The position numbers and the translations under genes were made by a program. A stretch of 64,000 nucleotides of DNA from JBFWVD01 sp050246915 (GTDB lineage: Bacteria; Actinomycetota; Acidimicrobiia; Acidimicrobiales; Ilumatobacteraceae). The notes beneath the pieces were generated by a model. That model ran no database searches, had not been told where the DNA came from, and saw nothing but the letters and a program-made list of their open reading frames with translations. Location: assembly GCA_050246915.1 (NCBI GenBank), contig JBFWVD010000002.1:62001-126000 (forward strand), written 5' to 3'. This document shows, piece after piece, positions 39,654-47,771 of the stretch (position 1 is its first letter; each line of letters begins with the position of its first letter).

Positions 39654-40241
39654 TCAGGCCGGACGGCCCTGCTTGTCCCGCTTGGCCGCCTTCATCGCCT
39701 TCTTGAACGATCGCACCTCACCGAGCGACGCGCGATCGTGCACGTCGGCCACCGAGCGCGGCGTGGTGTCGGCAAACGGTCCGGCGACGGCCTCCCAACC
39801 ACTCGGACGGACCCCGAAACGCTTTGCCAAGATGGCTACGAAGATCTGGGCCTTCTCGTCGCCGTAGCCAGGGAGATCGCGTAGTCGAGCGAACAACACA
39901 TCGCCGGTCTTGACGCTCCGCCACAGTTTCCCGGCATCGCCGCGATAGCGATCGGTGATGTGCACGCACAGTTCGTGGGCGCGGCGGGCCATCGCCGCGG
40001 GATAGCGGTGTAGGGCCGGCTTGTCACAGAACACGGCCACCAACGCCTCGGGGTCCATGGCGGCGATCTGAGCGGCGTCGAGATGGCCGAGTCGATCACG
40101 CAACGTGGACGGACCGCGGAACGCCCACTCCATCGGCACCTGCTGATCGAGCAACATGCCGAGCAGGAGCGCCAGCGGTTCGGTGTTGAGGAGATGGTCC
40201 TGATCGACGTTGCCGGTGATGGCGAGGGTGCCGGACTTCAT
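39654..40241 (-). CDS. HhH-GPD family protein (DNA glycosylase-like)
   Basis: A 195-residue protein of the uncharacterised HhH-GPD group (TIGR03252). It opens with a glycosylase-like helix set, LLGMLLDQQVPMEWAFRGP, and has LRDLPGYGDEKAQIFVAIL near 118, in the place of the helix-hairpin-helix. The GPD Asp that ends the motif in MutY or Nth is not obvious, so base-excision activity is uncertain. The C-terminus is basic (SFKKAMKAAKRDKQG). It lies alone on the minus strand between the Tat protein and a membrane protein gene. Confidence 0.82.
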   Translation of the reverse strand: MKSGTLAITGNVDQDHLLNTEPLALLLGMLLDQQVPMEWAFRGPSTLRDRLGHLDAAQIAAMDPEALVAVFCDKPALHRYPAAMARRAHELCVHITDRYRGDAGKLWRSVKTGDVLFARLRDLPGYGDEKAQIFVAILAKRFGVRPSGWEAVAGPFADTTPRSVADVHDRASLGEVRSFKKAMKAAKRDKQGRPA

Positions 40242-40324
40242 GCGTCAATCATGCCCGGCGGCGCGGGTTGCGCTGCGACCATGCCCTTTCCGGATTCACG
40301 TCTGCATTGATCGGATTGACGGCG

Positions 40325-41998
40325 ATGGTTCGGAGGTCGGAGAGTGAGGCGGTGACGATCGAGGGCGACGACTGCGAAGATGCACGGACGTGTCTGCGCT
40401 GTGGCGATCGTTCGGCGCTCGGCGCCCTCGTGCTGATCGCGGTGGTGTCCTTGGTCGAACAGGTCCGACAACTTGCGTCGTTCGGGCGGCGCAACGTGAC
40501 CGAAGATCAGGCGCTGCTGTGGGTCGTCGCTCGCGATCTCGGCCACGGGTCAGTCCCCCAACCGACCTTCTACGGTCAGGACTACGGCACTGCGTTCGAG
40601 GCCGCGCCGGTGGAGGTCGCACGCCGCTTGGGGTTCGCGCTCCCCACCGCGGTGCCCCTCGTGCTCAGCGGTCTGGCACTCCTCGGGTGGTGGCTCATCG
40701 GTGCAGCGTCGTATCGCCGCGGCCATCGCGTGCTTGCATGCGTCGCGGTCGGTGCGCCGGTCCTTATCGCCACCGAATACTCCTTCATGGTCTCGACCTA
40801 TCCCACTGGCCTCGGTCGACTCCTGGCCGCTGCCTGTGTGGCCGCGATCGTCATGGTCGACGGCGATCGCCCCGCGTGGATGGCGGTGGCATCGTTGTGC
40901 GGGGGGTTGGCGTATGCCTGTGACGCATCGACGGCAATGGTGGTCGTCCCGGCCATTGGCTACGCGCTGCTGTGTGCACCTGTGGGTCGTCGTCTGAAGT
41001 GGACGGCGGTCGGTGCGATCGGCCCGGTTGTCTGGTTGACCTTCCTCGTTGTCTTCTTCGATCGCCATGGCGACTATGCGTTGCATCCGGGACCTTCGTT
41101 CTCCCCATCCTGGTCGGTGCTGCGTAGCAACCTCGAGACACCCGGTCGCCACTTCGGGGTGCTTGCCCCGGAGTTGGCTCGTGTGCCGGTGGTGCCGTGG
41201 CTGTTGATCGGCGCCATCGTCTTGGCGCTGTTGATCCGTGCCCGGCATCGGCGGAGTTGGGCGGCCATCGCGAGCGTGGTCGGGGTGCTCGTGGTGACGG
41301 TGACGATCCTGTCTGTGCCTCGTTCCATCGATGGCTGGCCGAACTCGATCTATCTGCGCCCGGCACGGGTGTTGTTGGTGTTCCCGGTGGCGTTGTGGTT
41401 CTGCGCGTACGTTGCCAACCAGGCCGGTGTGTTTGCCGTGGGCGAGCCGTCGACACGGACGCGGATCCGTCGGTGGTCGACGTCGCTGGTGGTTGTTCTC
41501 GTCGTCATCTCCGCTGGGGTGCGGTTGGTGCGGTTCGAAGGCGAGCGCGACCGGACGCTTTCCGCGGCTGAGGCCACGTGGCAATACCAGCCGTGGCGGG
41601 CGGAGGCGGTGGCGGAGGTGTGCGCATCCATCGACTCGGCTGCGCGAGCGGCAGCCGTCGATGCGCCGGTGGTGTTCCTCAAGGAGCGACTGTTCGCGTA
41701 TGCCTGCGCCGCGTCATGGGGAGACACCGACGCCACGCTGTTCCCCGAGTACGAGCGGCGCACATGGCTGTTGCACGAGGCGGAGCGCATCGATCCGGGT
41801 GTGGTCATGTTCTACGGCGCAACTGAGAGCTCATGCCAGCAATGGATCAGTGAGATCGAGTCCTGTGCCGTCGTGGGCGAGGGGCTTGACGCGGTCGTGG
41901 TGCGGCCGCATGCCGGACGCACGCTCATGCAGACGCTCATCGATCTGGGTATCACTGTCCGGCCCTACGGTGCGGCGATGGGTGCGTCGGCGCGCTGA
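40325..41998 (+). CDS. Hypothetical polytopic membrane protein
   Basis: A 557-residue protein with about ten membrane spans in residues 30-420, a loop NVTEDQALLWVVARDLGHGSVPQPTFYGQDYGTAFEAAPVEV between the first two spans, and a 140-residue C-terminal soluble domain with several Cys (VCASIDSAARAA, SSCQQWISEIESCAVVGEG). The early acidic loop (EDQ) and the layout resemble the GT-C proteins at 31.4 and 33.6 kb, so a membrane glycosyltransferase role is likely but not shown. The start is uncertain; ATG 40325 is taken, and GTG 40268 or GTG 40352 are possible. Confidence 0.7.
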   Translation: MVRRSESEAVTIEGDDCEDARTCLRCGDRSALGALVLIAVVSLVEQVRQLASFGRRNVTEDQALLWVVARDLGHGSVPQPTFYGQDYGTAFEAAPVEVARRLGFALPTAVPLVLSGLALLGWWLIGAASYRRGHRVLACVAVGAPVLIATEYSFMVSTYPTGLGRLLAAACVAAIVMVDGDRPAWMAVASLCGGLAYACDASTAMVVVPAIGYALLCAPVGRRLKWTAVGAIGPVVWLTFLVVFFDRHGDYALHPGPSFSPSWSVLRSNLETPGRHFGVLAPELARVPVVPWLLIGAIVLALLIRARHRRSWAAIASVVGVLVVTVTILSVPRSIDGWPNSIYLRPARVLLVFPVALWFCAYVANQAGVFAVGEPSTRTRIRRWSTSLVVVLVVISAGVRLVRFEGERDRTLSAAEATWQYQPWRAEAVAEVCASIDSAARAAAVDAPVVFLKERLFAYACAASWGDTDATLFPEYERRTWLLHEAERIDPGVVMFYGATESSCQQWISEIESCAVVGEGLDAVVVRPHAGRTLMQTLIDLGITVRPYGAAMGASAR

Positions 41999-42042
41999 GG
42001 CACAATGGCTGCCACCGACGTGGCATGCAGGGGGACAGGCAC

Positions 42043-42546
42043 ATGACCGATCGACAGGAACTCCACGAGCAGATCAATGCTCTCGTGGCGAGGGTCCAAT
42101 TGCTCGAGGATCGCCAAGCCATCGCCCAGGTGGTGGCGCGTTACGGCCCGGCGGCCGATGCCGGTGCCGCCGATGCTGCGGCCGACCTGTGGACCGATGA
42201 CGGCGTGTTCGATGTGCTCCCCGCCGGTCGTTGGGTCGGTCACGGCGAGATCGCCGGGATGTACAACGCGGAGGGCCATCAAGGACTCATCATGAACGGC
42301 TGCGGTCATGTGCTGACTGCCCCGCAGATCTCGGTGAACGGCAACGAAGCGACGGCATGGAACCACGCGCTCAACATCCGCTACGACCGCGACGTCGATC
42401 GCTTCTGGGTGGCTCGCTTGTCAGCCAACGAATGGCATCTTCGCCGCGTCGACGGTCGCTGGCGCGTGGTGAATCGGATCAACCGCAACCTCGACGGCTC
42501 GGCTGAACCGCGTGAGGTGTTCGGTCGGGCCGCGTCGGCTCGCTAG
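42043..42546 (+). CDS. SnoaL-like domain protein
   Basis: A 167-residue protein of the NTF2/SnoaL-like fold. A coiled N-terminal helix (ELHEQINALVARVQLLEDRQAIAQVVARY) is followed by the cone-shaped fold: DLWTDDGVFDVLPAGRWVGHGEIAGMY and AWNHALNIRYDRDVDRFWVARLSANEWHLRRVDGRWRVVNR. Members act as isomerases, hydratases or simple binding proteins, and the substrate cannot be predicted. AGGGGGA lies 8 nt before ATG 42043, so translation uses a Shine-Dalgarno. It converges on aceE across 98 nt. Confidence 0.85.
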   Translation: MTDRQELHEQINALVARVQLLEDRQAIAQVVARYGPAADAGAADAAADLWTDDGVFDVLPAGRWVGHGEIAGMYNAEGHQGLIMNGCGHVLTAPQISVNGNEATAWNHALNIRYDRDVDRFWVARLSANEWHLRRVDGRWRVVNRINRNLDGSAEPREVFGRAASAR

Positions 42547-42644
42547 GTCGTCACGCCGAGGTTTGGCCGGTTCGTACCGCCACGCGGCACAAAGTGACCG
42601 AACGTCGGGCGCTGCGTGACGCCATTGCGCCTCGCCTCGAGGGT

Positions 42645-45353
42645 TCAGGCGTACTGGGGGTCGATGCCTTCGGGGTTGATGTCGTAGCGAGCGATGGCGT
42701 CGGCCACCTGCTCGGGTTTTGCGTCGCCTTGCGCGGCAAGCGCGGACAGCACGGTCACCACGATGTGGCCGGCGTCGACCTCGAAGTGGCGCCGCAGCGC
42801 CTCACGGGTATCGCTCCGCCCGAAACCATCGGTGCCGAGCGGCGTGAAGTTGCGACCGGGCAGGAAGCGAGCCACCTGCTCGGGCACGATCTTCATGAAG
42901 TCGGTGACTGCGATGATCGGTCCGGGAGCATCGGCGAGCAACTGGGTCACGAGCGGTACCTTCGGTGGCTTCCCGGGATGAAGACGGTTGACCCGCTCCG
43001 TGGCCAGTGCCTCTTCGCGCAGCGCCTTGTAGCTGGTGGCGCTCCACAGCTCGACACCGACGTCGTAGCGGTCGGCCAGATCGGCTGCCGCAGCACGAGC
43101 CGCGGTGTGGGCCGTGCCGGAGAAGATGACCGTGGCCTGCTTGCTCGGGCCCGACGGTGCTGGGGCCCACTGGTACAGACCGCGCATGATGCCCTCTTCG
43201 ATGCCTGCGCCCACCGGCATGGCTGGCATCGGGTAGTTCTCGTTGTAGAGGGTGATGTAGAAGAACACATCCTCGGGTGTGGGGCCGTACATGCGCCGCA
43301 TGCCGTGCTTGATGATGGTGGCCATCTCGTAGGCGAACGCCGGGTCATAGGCCTGGCATGGCGGCACCGTCGAAGCGAGCACCAGGGAGTGACCATCTTG
43401 GTGCTGAAGTCCTTCTCCCAGAAGGGTCGTGCGGCCTGCAGTCGCGCCCATCAGGAAGCCTCGGGTTCGGGCGTCGGCGGCGAGCCAGATGAGATCGCCG
43501 ACGCGCTGGAAGCCGAACATCGAGTACAGGATGAACAACGGGATCATCGGGACGCCGCGCGTGGCATATGCCGTGCCAGCAGCGATGAAGCTCGACATGG
43601 CGCCGGCCTCGGTGATGCCCTCCTCGAGGATCTGCCCGTCGGTGCCCTCGGAGTAGGACAGCATCAGCTCGGCGTCGACCGGTGAGTACTTCTGTCCGTG
43701 CGCCGCGTAGATCTTGATCTCGCGAAACAGCGAGTCCATGCCGAACGTGCGGGCTTCGTCGGGGATGATCGGAACGATGCGCTGACCGACGTGCTCGTCC
43801 CGCACCAGGTTGCGCAGCAATCGGGTGAAGGCCATCGTCGTCGACACGGCCTGGTTCCCCGACCCGACGGTGAGCTCGGAGAACGTCTTGTCATCGGGTA
43901 GCTCGATGGGTCGACGAGCACGAACGAGGCGCTTGGGGATCGAACCGTCGAGCGCCCGGCGGCGCTCCACCATGTACTGGTACTCGACGGAATCGGGCGA
44001 GGGCCGGAAATACGGGGGATCGCCGGCCTCGAGCGCCGAGTCGGGGATCTCCTGCTGCAGATACAGGCGATCGCGCATGAGCCGGAGCTGATCACCGGTC
44101 ATCTTCTTGATCTGATGGGTGGCGTTGCGCCCCTCGACATCGGGGCCGAGCGTCCAGCCCTTCACCGTCTTGGCCAAGATGACGGTCGGTGCGCCGGACC
44201 CGAGGTTCTCGGCGGCAGCCTTGTACGCCGCGTACAGCTTGCGGTAGTCGTGACCACCGCGTGGCAGCCAGCGCAGTTCGTCGTCGGTGAGGTGCTCCAC
44301 CATGCGACGCAGACGTGGATCGGGACCGAAGAAGTGCTCGCGGATGTACGCGCCGGACTCGACGGTGTAGCGCTGGAACTCACCGTCGACGGTGGTGTTC
44401 ATCTTGTTGAGCAACACACCGTCGACATCGCGGGCCAACAGCTCGTCCCACTTGCCGCCCCAGACAACCTTGATGACGTTCCAGCCCGCACCGCGGAACG
44501 AGGCCTCGAGCTCTTGGATGATCTTGCCGTTGCCGCGGACCGGGCCGTCGAGACGTTGCAAATTGCAGTTGACAACCCACACGAGGTTGTCGAGCTTCTC
44601 GCGCGATGCCAGTGACAGAGCTCCGAGGGTCTCGGGTTCATCGGTCTCGCCATCACCGACGTAACACCACACCCGACTCTCGCTGGTGTCGTCGATGCGA
44701 CGGTTGTGGAGATAGCGGTTGAATCGGGCCTGATAGATGGAGTTGATGGGACCCAGACCCATCGACACCGTGGGGAACTCCCAGAAGTCGGGCATGAGCC
44801 GCGGATGTGGATAGCTCGACAAGCCGGTACGGCCGATCTCGCGGCGGAAGTGATCGAGATCGTTCTCGGTCAGACGACCTTCGAGGAACGCACGGGCATA
44901 GACACCAGGGGCGGCGTGACCTTGGAAGTAGATGTGATCGCCGGCGAGACCGTCGTCCTTGCCTCGGAAGAAGTGGTTGAACCCCACCTCGTACAGCGAT
45001 GCCGACGACGCGAACGTGGAGAGATGGCCACCGATGCCTTCGGCATGCTTGTTGGCCCGGATGACCATGACCGCGGCGTTCCAACGAATGAATGCGCGGA
45101 TGCGTCGCTCGATGTGCTCGTCGCCCGGGAACCAGGGCTCTGCTTCGGCGGGGATGGTGTTGACGTACGGCGTGGACACGGTGGCCGGCAGGCCGACCTG
45201 CATCTCACGGGCTCGTTCCAACAGCTTCGAAACCAAGAACCGCGCACGCGTCTTGCCCTGTCCCTCGACCACAGCGGCGAGCGAATCGAGCCATTCCTGG
45301 GTCTCCAGCGGATCGATGTCGGGCAGCTGGTGGGTGAACCCATCGAAGATCAT
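42645..45353 (-). CDS. aceE: Pyruvate dehydrogenase E1 component, homodimeric type
   Basis: The 902-residue thiamine-diphosphate enzyme decarboxylates pyruvate and acetylates the lipoyl domain of E2, linking glycolysis to the TCA cycle. It has the homodimeric AceE length and layout. The ThDP/Mg motif runs from GDGETDEP (233) to NCN (262-264). GGHLSTFAS near 108, KTVKGWTLG near 406 and RGVPMIPLFILYSMFGFQRVGDL near 640 match the PP, Pyr and C-terminal domains. E2 and E3 genes are not in the window. The convergent SnoaL-like gene ends 98 nt past its stop. It is divergent from rnhA across 70 nt, and no Shine-Dalgarno stands out. Confidence 0.97.
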   Translation of the reverse strand: MIFDGFTHQLPDIDPLETQEWLDSLAAVVEGQGKTRARFLVSKLLERAREMQVGLPATVSTPYVNTIPAEAEPWFPGDEHIERRIRAFIRWNAAVMVIRANKHAEGIGGHLSTFASSASLYEVGFNHFFRGKDDGLAGDHIYFQGHAAPGVYARAFLEGRLTENDLDHFRREIGRTGLSSYPHPRLMPDFWEFPTVSMGLGPINSIYQARFNRYLHNRRIDDTSESRVWCYVGDGETDEPETLGALSLASREKLDNLVWVVNCNLQRLDGPVRGNGKIIQELEASFRGAGWNVIKVVWGGKWDELLARDVDGVLLNKMNTTVDGEFQRYTVESGAYIREHFFGPDPRLRRMVEHLTDDELRWLPRGGHDYRKLYAAYKAAAENLGSGAPTVILAKTVKGWTLGPDVEGRNATHQIKKMTGDQLRLMRDRLYLQQEIPDSALEAGDPPYFRPSPDSVEYQYMVERRRALDGSIPKRLVRARRPIELPDDKTFSELTVGSGNQAVSTTMAFTRLLRNLVRDEHVGQRIVPIIPDEARTFGMDSLFREIKIYAAHGQKYSPVDAELMLSYSEGTDGQILEEGITEAGAMSSFIAAGTAYATRGVPMIPLFILYSMFGFQRVGDLIWLAADARTRGFLMGATAGRTTLLGEGLQHQDGHSLVLASTVPPCQAYDPAFAYEMATIIKHGMRRMYGPTPEDVFFYITLYNENYPMPAMPVGAGIEEGIMRGLYQWAPAPSGPSKQATVIFSGTAHTAARAAAADLADRYDVGVELWSATSYKALREEALATERVNRLHPGKPPKVPLVTQLLADAPGPIIAVTDFMKIVPEQVARFLPGRNFTPLGTDGFGRSDTREALRRHFEVDAGHIVVTVLSALAAQGDAKPEQVADAIARYDINPEGIDPQYA

Positions 45354-45423
45354 GGCACCTATTCAAGCCGGTCAACTGCAGGGAGCCGCGCCACGGGCCG
45401 TCAGTTCTGTGAACATCTGGTGT

Positions 45424-45936
45424 ATGCCCACCAGCGCCAGGACCGTTGTGTACACCGATGGGGCATGTTCGGGTAACCCCGGGCCGGGCGGTTGGGCGTG
45501 GGCCGTGTCGCCAACGGGAAGCCCGTCGGGCAGCGGTGGTGCCGCGCACACCACCAATCAGCGAATGGAGATCACGGCGGCCTATGAAGCGGTGAAGTCG
45601 TTACCCGGTCCGCTCGAGGTGGTGAGCGACTCGACGTACGTCGTGAAGTGCTTCAACGACAGGTGGTGGGAAGGTTGGCTGCGGCGTGGATGGAAGAACT
45701 CGCAGAAGCAACCGGTGGCGAACCGCGATCTGTGGGAGCCGTTCATCGACCTGGTTCGTCAACGCGGAGACGTGATGTTCCGCTGGGTGAAGGGACACAA
45801 CGGTGACCCCATGAATCATCTGGTCGATGAGCTCGCCGTCGCCGCAGCAAAGGGTCCCTTCACCGAGACCGGCACTGAGACCGCGACACCGGCGAAGGCA
45901 GACGCGGTGAGCGACGAACCGCCGACGCTGTTCTGA
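45424..45936 (+). CDS. rnhA: Ribonuclease HI
   Basis: Cleaves the RNA strand of RNA-DNA hybrids such as R-loops and Okazaki primers. The 170-residue protein has the carboxylate set Asp12 (VVYTDGACSGNPGPGG), Glu49 (QRMEITAAYEAV), Asp69 (VVSDSTYVVKC) and Asp135 (NHLVDELA), the RNase HI catalytic residues, plus the basic WWEGWLRRGWKNSQKQPVANRDLW handle. A 30-residue acidic, Thr/Ala-rich C-terminal tail (TETGTETATPAKADA) is extra. Start ATG 45424 is taken; an in-frame reading further upstream lacks the family start. Confidence 0.95.
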   Translation: MPTSARTVVYTDGACSGNPGPGGWAWAVSPTGSPSGSGGAAHTTNQRMEITAAYEAVKSLPGPLEVVSDSTYVVKCFNDRWWEGWLRRGWKNSQKQPVANRDLWEPFIDLVRQRGDVMFRWVKGHNGDPMNHLVDELAVAAAKGPFTETGTETATPAKADAVSDEPPTLF

Positions 45937-45979
45937 CCGGCGCGAGCAGCGGCGTGAGCATCGCTGGGCAGCGTGAGCG

Positions 45980-46411
45980 TCAGGCGCTGAAGCGATCGCT
46001 GAGGCGCTGGAGCGTTGCGTCGATTCCGGCGCGGTTGCGCTTGGTGAAGCCCATCAACTCGAACAGCTTCCCAGCGGCGCGCCACGTGCTGTAGTCCCAT
46101 GTCTCGGTCACCAACGTGCCGCCGTCGACCGGCTCGAGCTCGTAGCGCCACGTGTGCCCCATGTGGCCCCACGCGATGCGACGGTTCTCCTCGAACTCGG
46201 TGACGACGTTGTAGACCCGATAGGGCATGCCGATGCGCATCGACATGAAGAACTTGTCACCCTTCGACAGCCGTGTGGGGTTGTTGGGACGCGGTGCGCG
46301 CACGGTGCCCGAGCCGTCGAAGGTGGGATGCATCGCCGGGTCGGCCAACAGGTCGAAGATCTGATCTGGTGTGGTCGAGATGATGCGGCTCGCGCTGATG
46401 GCGTTGCTCAT
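45980..46411 (-). CDS. SRPBCC-family (START-like) protein
   Basis: A 143-residue helix-grip protein of the polyketide-cyclase/START-like group. ISASRIISTTPDQIFDLLADPAMHPTFDGSG is the typical first strand-helix unit, and RIAWGHMGHTWRYELEPVDGGTLVTETWDYS gives the central beta-sheet. Such proteins bind small hydrophobic ligands, sometimes as enzymes. AGGAGA lies 8 nt before ATG 46411. It follows the FAD oxidase on the same strand by 47 nt, so it may belong to the NRPS locus, but a link to peptide tailoring is only inference. Confidence 0.8.
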   Translation of the reverse strand: MSNAISASRIISTTPDQIFDLLADPAMHPTFDGSGTVRAPRPNNPTRLSKGDKFFMSMRIGMPYRVYNVVTEFEENRRIAWGHMGHTWRYELEPVDGGTLVTETWDYSTWRAAGKLFELMGFTKRNRAGIDATLQRLSDRFSA

Positions 46412-46423
46412 CGTGATTCTCCT

Positions 46424-46466
46424 GTCATCGGGTCGAGCCAGTCATCGGGTCGAGCCAGTCATCGTG
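46424..46466. repeat. 17-bp tandem repeat, 2.5 copies
   Basis: GTCATCGGGTCGAGCCA is repeated at 46424 and 46441, and a third partial copy GTCATCGTG runs into the end of the FAD oxidase gene. It is short and probably a slippage product. Confidence 0.75.
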
Positions 46467-47733
46467 TGGACGCGGAGGTCCGCAGCGCATCGGCGACGGC
46501 CTCGCCGGTGCGTCGACCCGAGAAGAGCGCACCTTGTATCGACGCCGTATCGCGATGATCGCCGCACACGAACAGACGCTCACCGAGACGGATCGCTTGC
46601 TTGGGATGCAACGGCGCCCGTTGATCGGGCTGACCATGAGCTATGTGATAGGTCCGCAGATGGCGCCAATCGTCGACGGTCGGGCCGTACCAACCGCGCA
46701 GCTGTGCTCGCACCGATGGCTCGAGTGACTCCGGTTGTGCCCCAGGGCATGCCGCAGCGACGAGTGTTCGCCCGGTCGGGGCGTAGCTGGGGGCGACGTC
46801 GCTCATGATGGCGACGTTGAGCGCCGGACCGCTGTGCGAGGCGTCGAGCTCCACCAGCTTCGACGGTGCCATGACCCCAGCAGGCGCATCGAAGTACACG
46901 CACGATACGGGCTTGGAGCCAACAGGCGCGATGCCCAGGAGCTTGGATGCGGTGGGTCCGTCCGTGGCCACGATCACCACATCGGCGTCGACGCGCCAGC
47001 CATCGCCAGCCACACCATCGAGATCGATCGAGCGCACCGGACGGTTCAGGGCGATGGACTCGCTCGGGATCTTTTCGGCCAGCTGCGCGGGGATGGCTCC
47101 CATGCCGCGGCTCGGTACCACCGAGTCGCCGAGCGACAACGATCGGAAGATCACGTCGAACATCCGCCGCGACTCGTCGAGCGACACGTCGAGTGAGATG
47201 CCACCGAACAACGGCCGGAAGAAGCGTTCGATGATCTTCGTGCTGAACCCTTCGGCCCGCAGCGCCGTGATGGTGGGCAGGTCGGTCGACTGCAGCAACT
47301 GGTTCCCGACGCCGCGAGTGACCCGTCGGCGGAGCTTGAGGATGCGAGCCTTGTCGGCCAAGGATCCGATCGGGGCGCGAGTGGTCGCCCACAGGGTCGA
47401 CGGATTGCGGAACGGATCACCGAGCTCGTAGCGACGGCCGTCCAACCACACTGCTGCACCAGGATCGAACGCGCGCAGATCGAGTCGGCTCAGATCCAGT
47501 TGGCGTTTGAGCTCCGGATACGCGGTGAGCAACACCTGGAAGCCACGGTCGAGCAAGAAACCGTCCACCTCGTCGGTGCGCACGCGCCCGCCGATGCCGT
47601 CGGAGGCCTCGACGATGAGCACCGACCGACCAGCAGCGTGCAGTGAGCGCGCCGCGGCGAGCCCAGCCAGACCGGCACCGACGATGACGACGTCGGTGCG
47701 TGTGGGCATCGGGTACGACGCGGACCAGTCCAT
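46459..47733 (-). CDS. FAD-dependent amine oxidase-like enzyme
   Basis: A 424-residue flavoprotein of the monoamine oxidase/protoporphyrinogen oxidase fold. The FAD motif VVIVGAGLAGLAAARSLHAAGRSVLIVEASDGIGGRVRT is near residues 15-53, FLLDRGFQVLLTAYPEL near 59 is the substrate edge, and the C-terminal FAD clamp is LFVCGDHRDTASIQGALFSGRRTGEAV near 390. It lies 38 nt downstream of the NRPS with the thioesterase. It could oxidise an amine or alpha-carbon of the peptide, but it also has its own GAGACT box 7 nt upstream of ATG 47733, so it may be expressed separately. Confidence 0.85.
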   Translation of the reverse strand: MDWSASYPMPTRTDVVIVGAGLAGLAAARSLHAAGRSVLIVEASDGIGGRVRTDEVDGFLLDRGFQVLLTAYPELKRQLDLSRLDLRAFDPGAAVWLDGRRYELGDPFRNPSTLWATTRAPIGSLADKARILKLRRRVTRGVGNQLLQSTDLPTITALRAEGFSTKIIERFFRPLFGGISLDVSLDESRRMFDVIFRSLSLGDSVVPSRGMGAIPAQLAEKIPSESIALNRPVRSIDLDGVAGDGWRVDADVVIVATDGPTASKLLGIAPVGSKPVSCVYFDAPAGVMAPSKLVELDASHSGPALNVAIMSDVAPSYAPTGRTLVAAACPGAQPESLEPSVRAQLRGWYGPTVDDWRHLRTYHIAHGQPDQRAPLHPKQAIRLGERLFVCGDHRDTASIQGALFSGRRTGEAVADALRTSASTR

Positions 47734-47740
47734 GCATCCC

Positions 47741-47746
47741 AGTCTC
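47741..47746 (-). promoter_or_regulatory. GAGACT box before the FAD oxidase
   Basis: GAGACT on the minus strand ends 7 nt before ATG 47733. It implies an extra promoter between the NRPS and this gene, so the two need not be one transcript. Confidence 0.35.
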
Positions 47747-47771
47747 GTTGGCGAGCGATGGGTAGAGGAAG

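Noticed and set aside
45354..45423. Riboswitch or leader RNA between aceE and rnhA
   Set aside because: The gap is only 70 nt, with no stable stem beyond a short CACGGGCC run. It is just a divergent promoter region.
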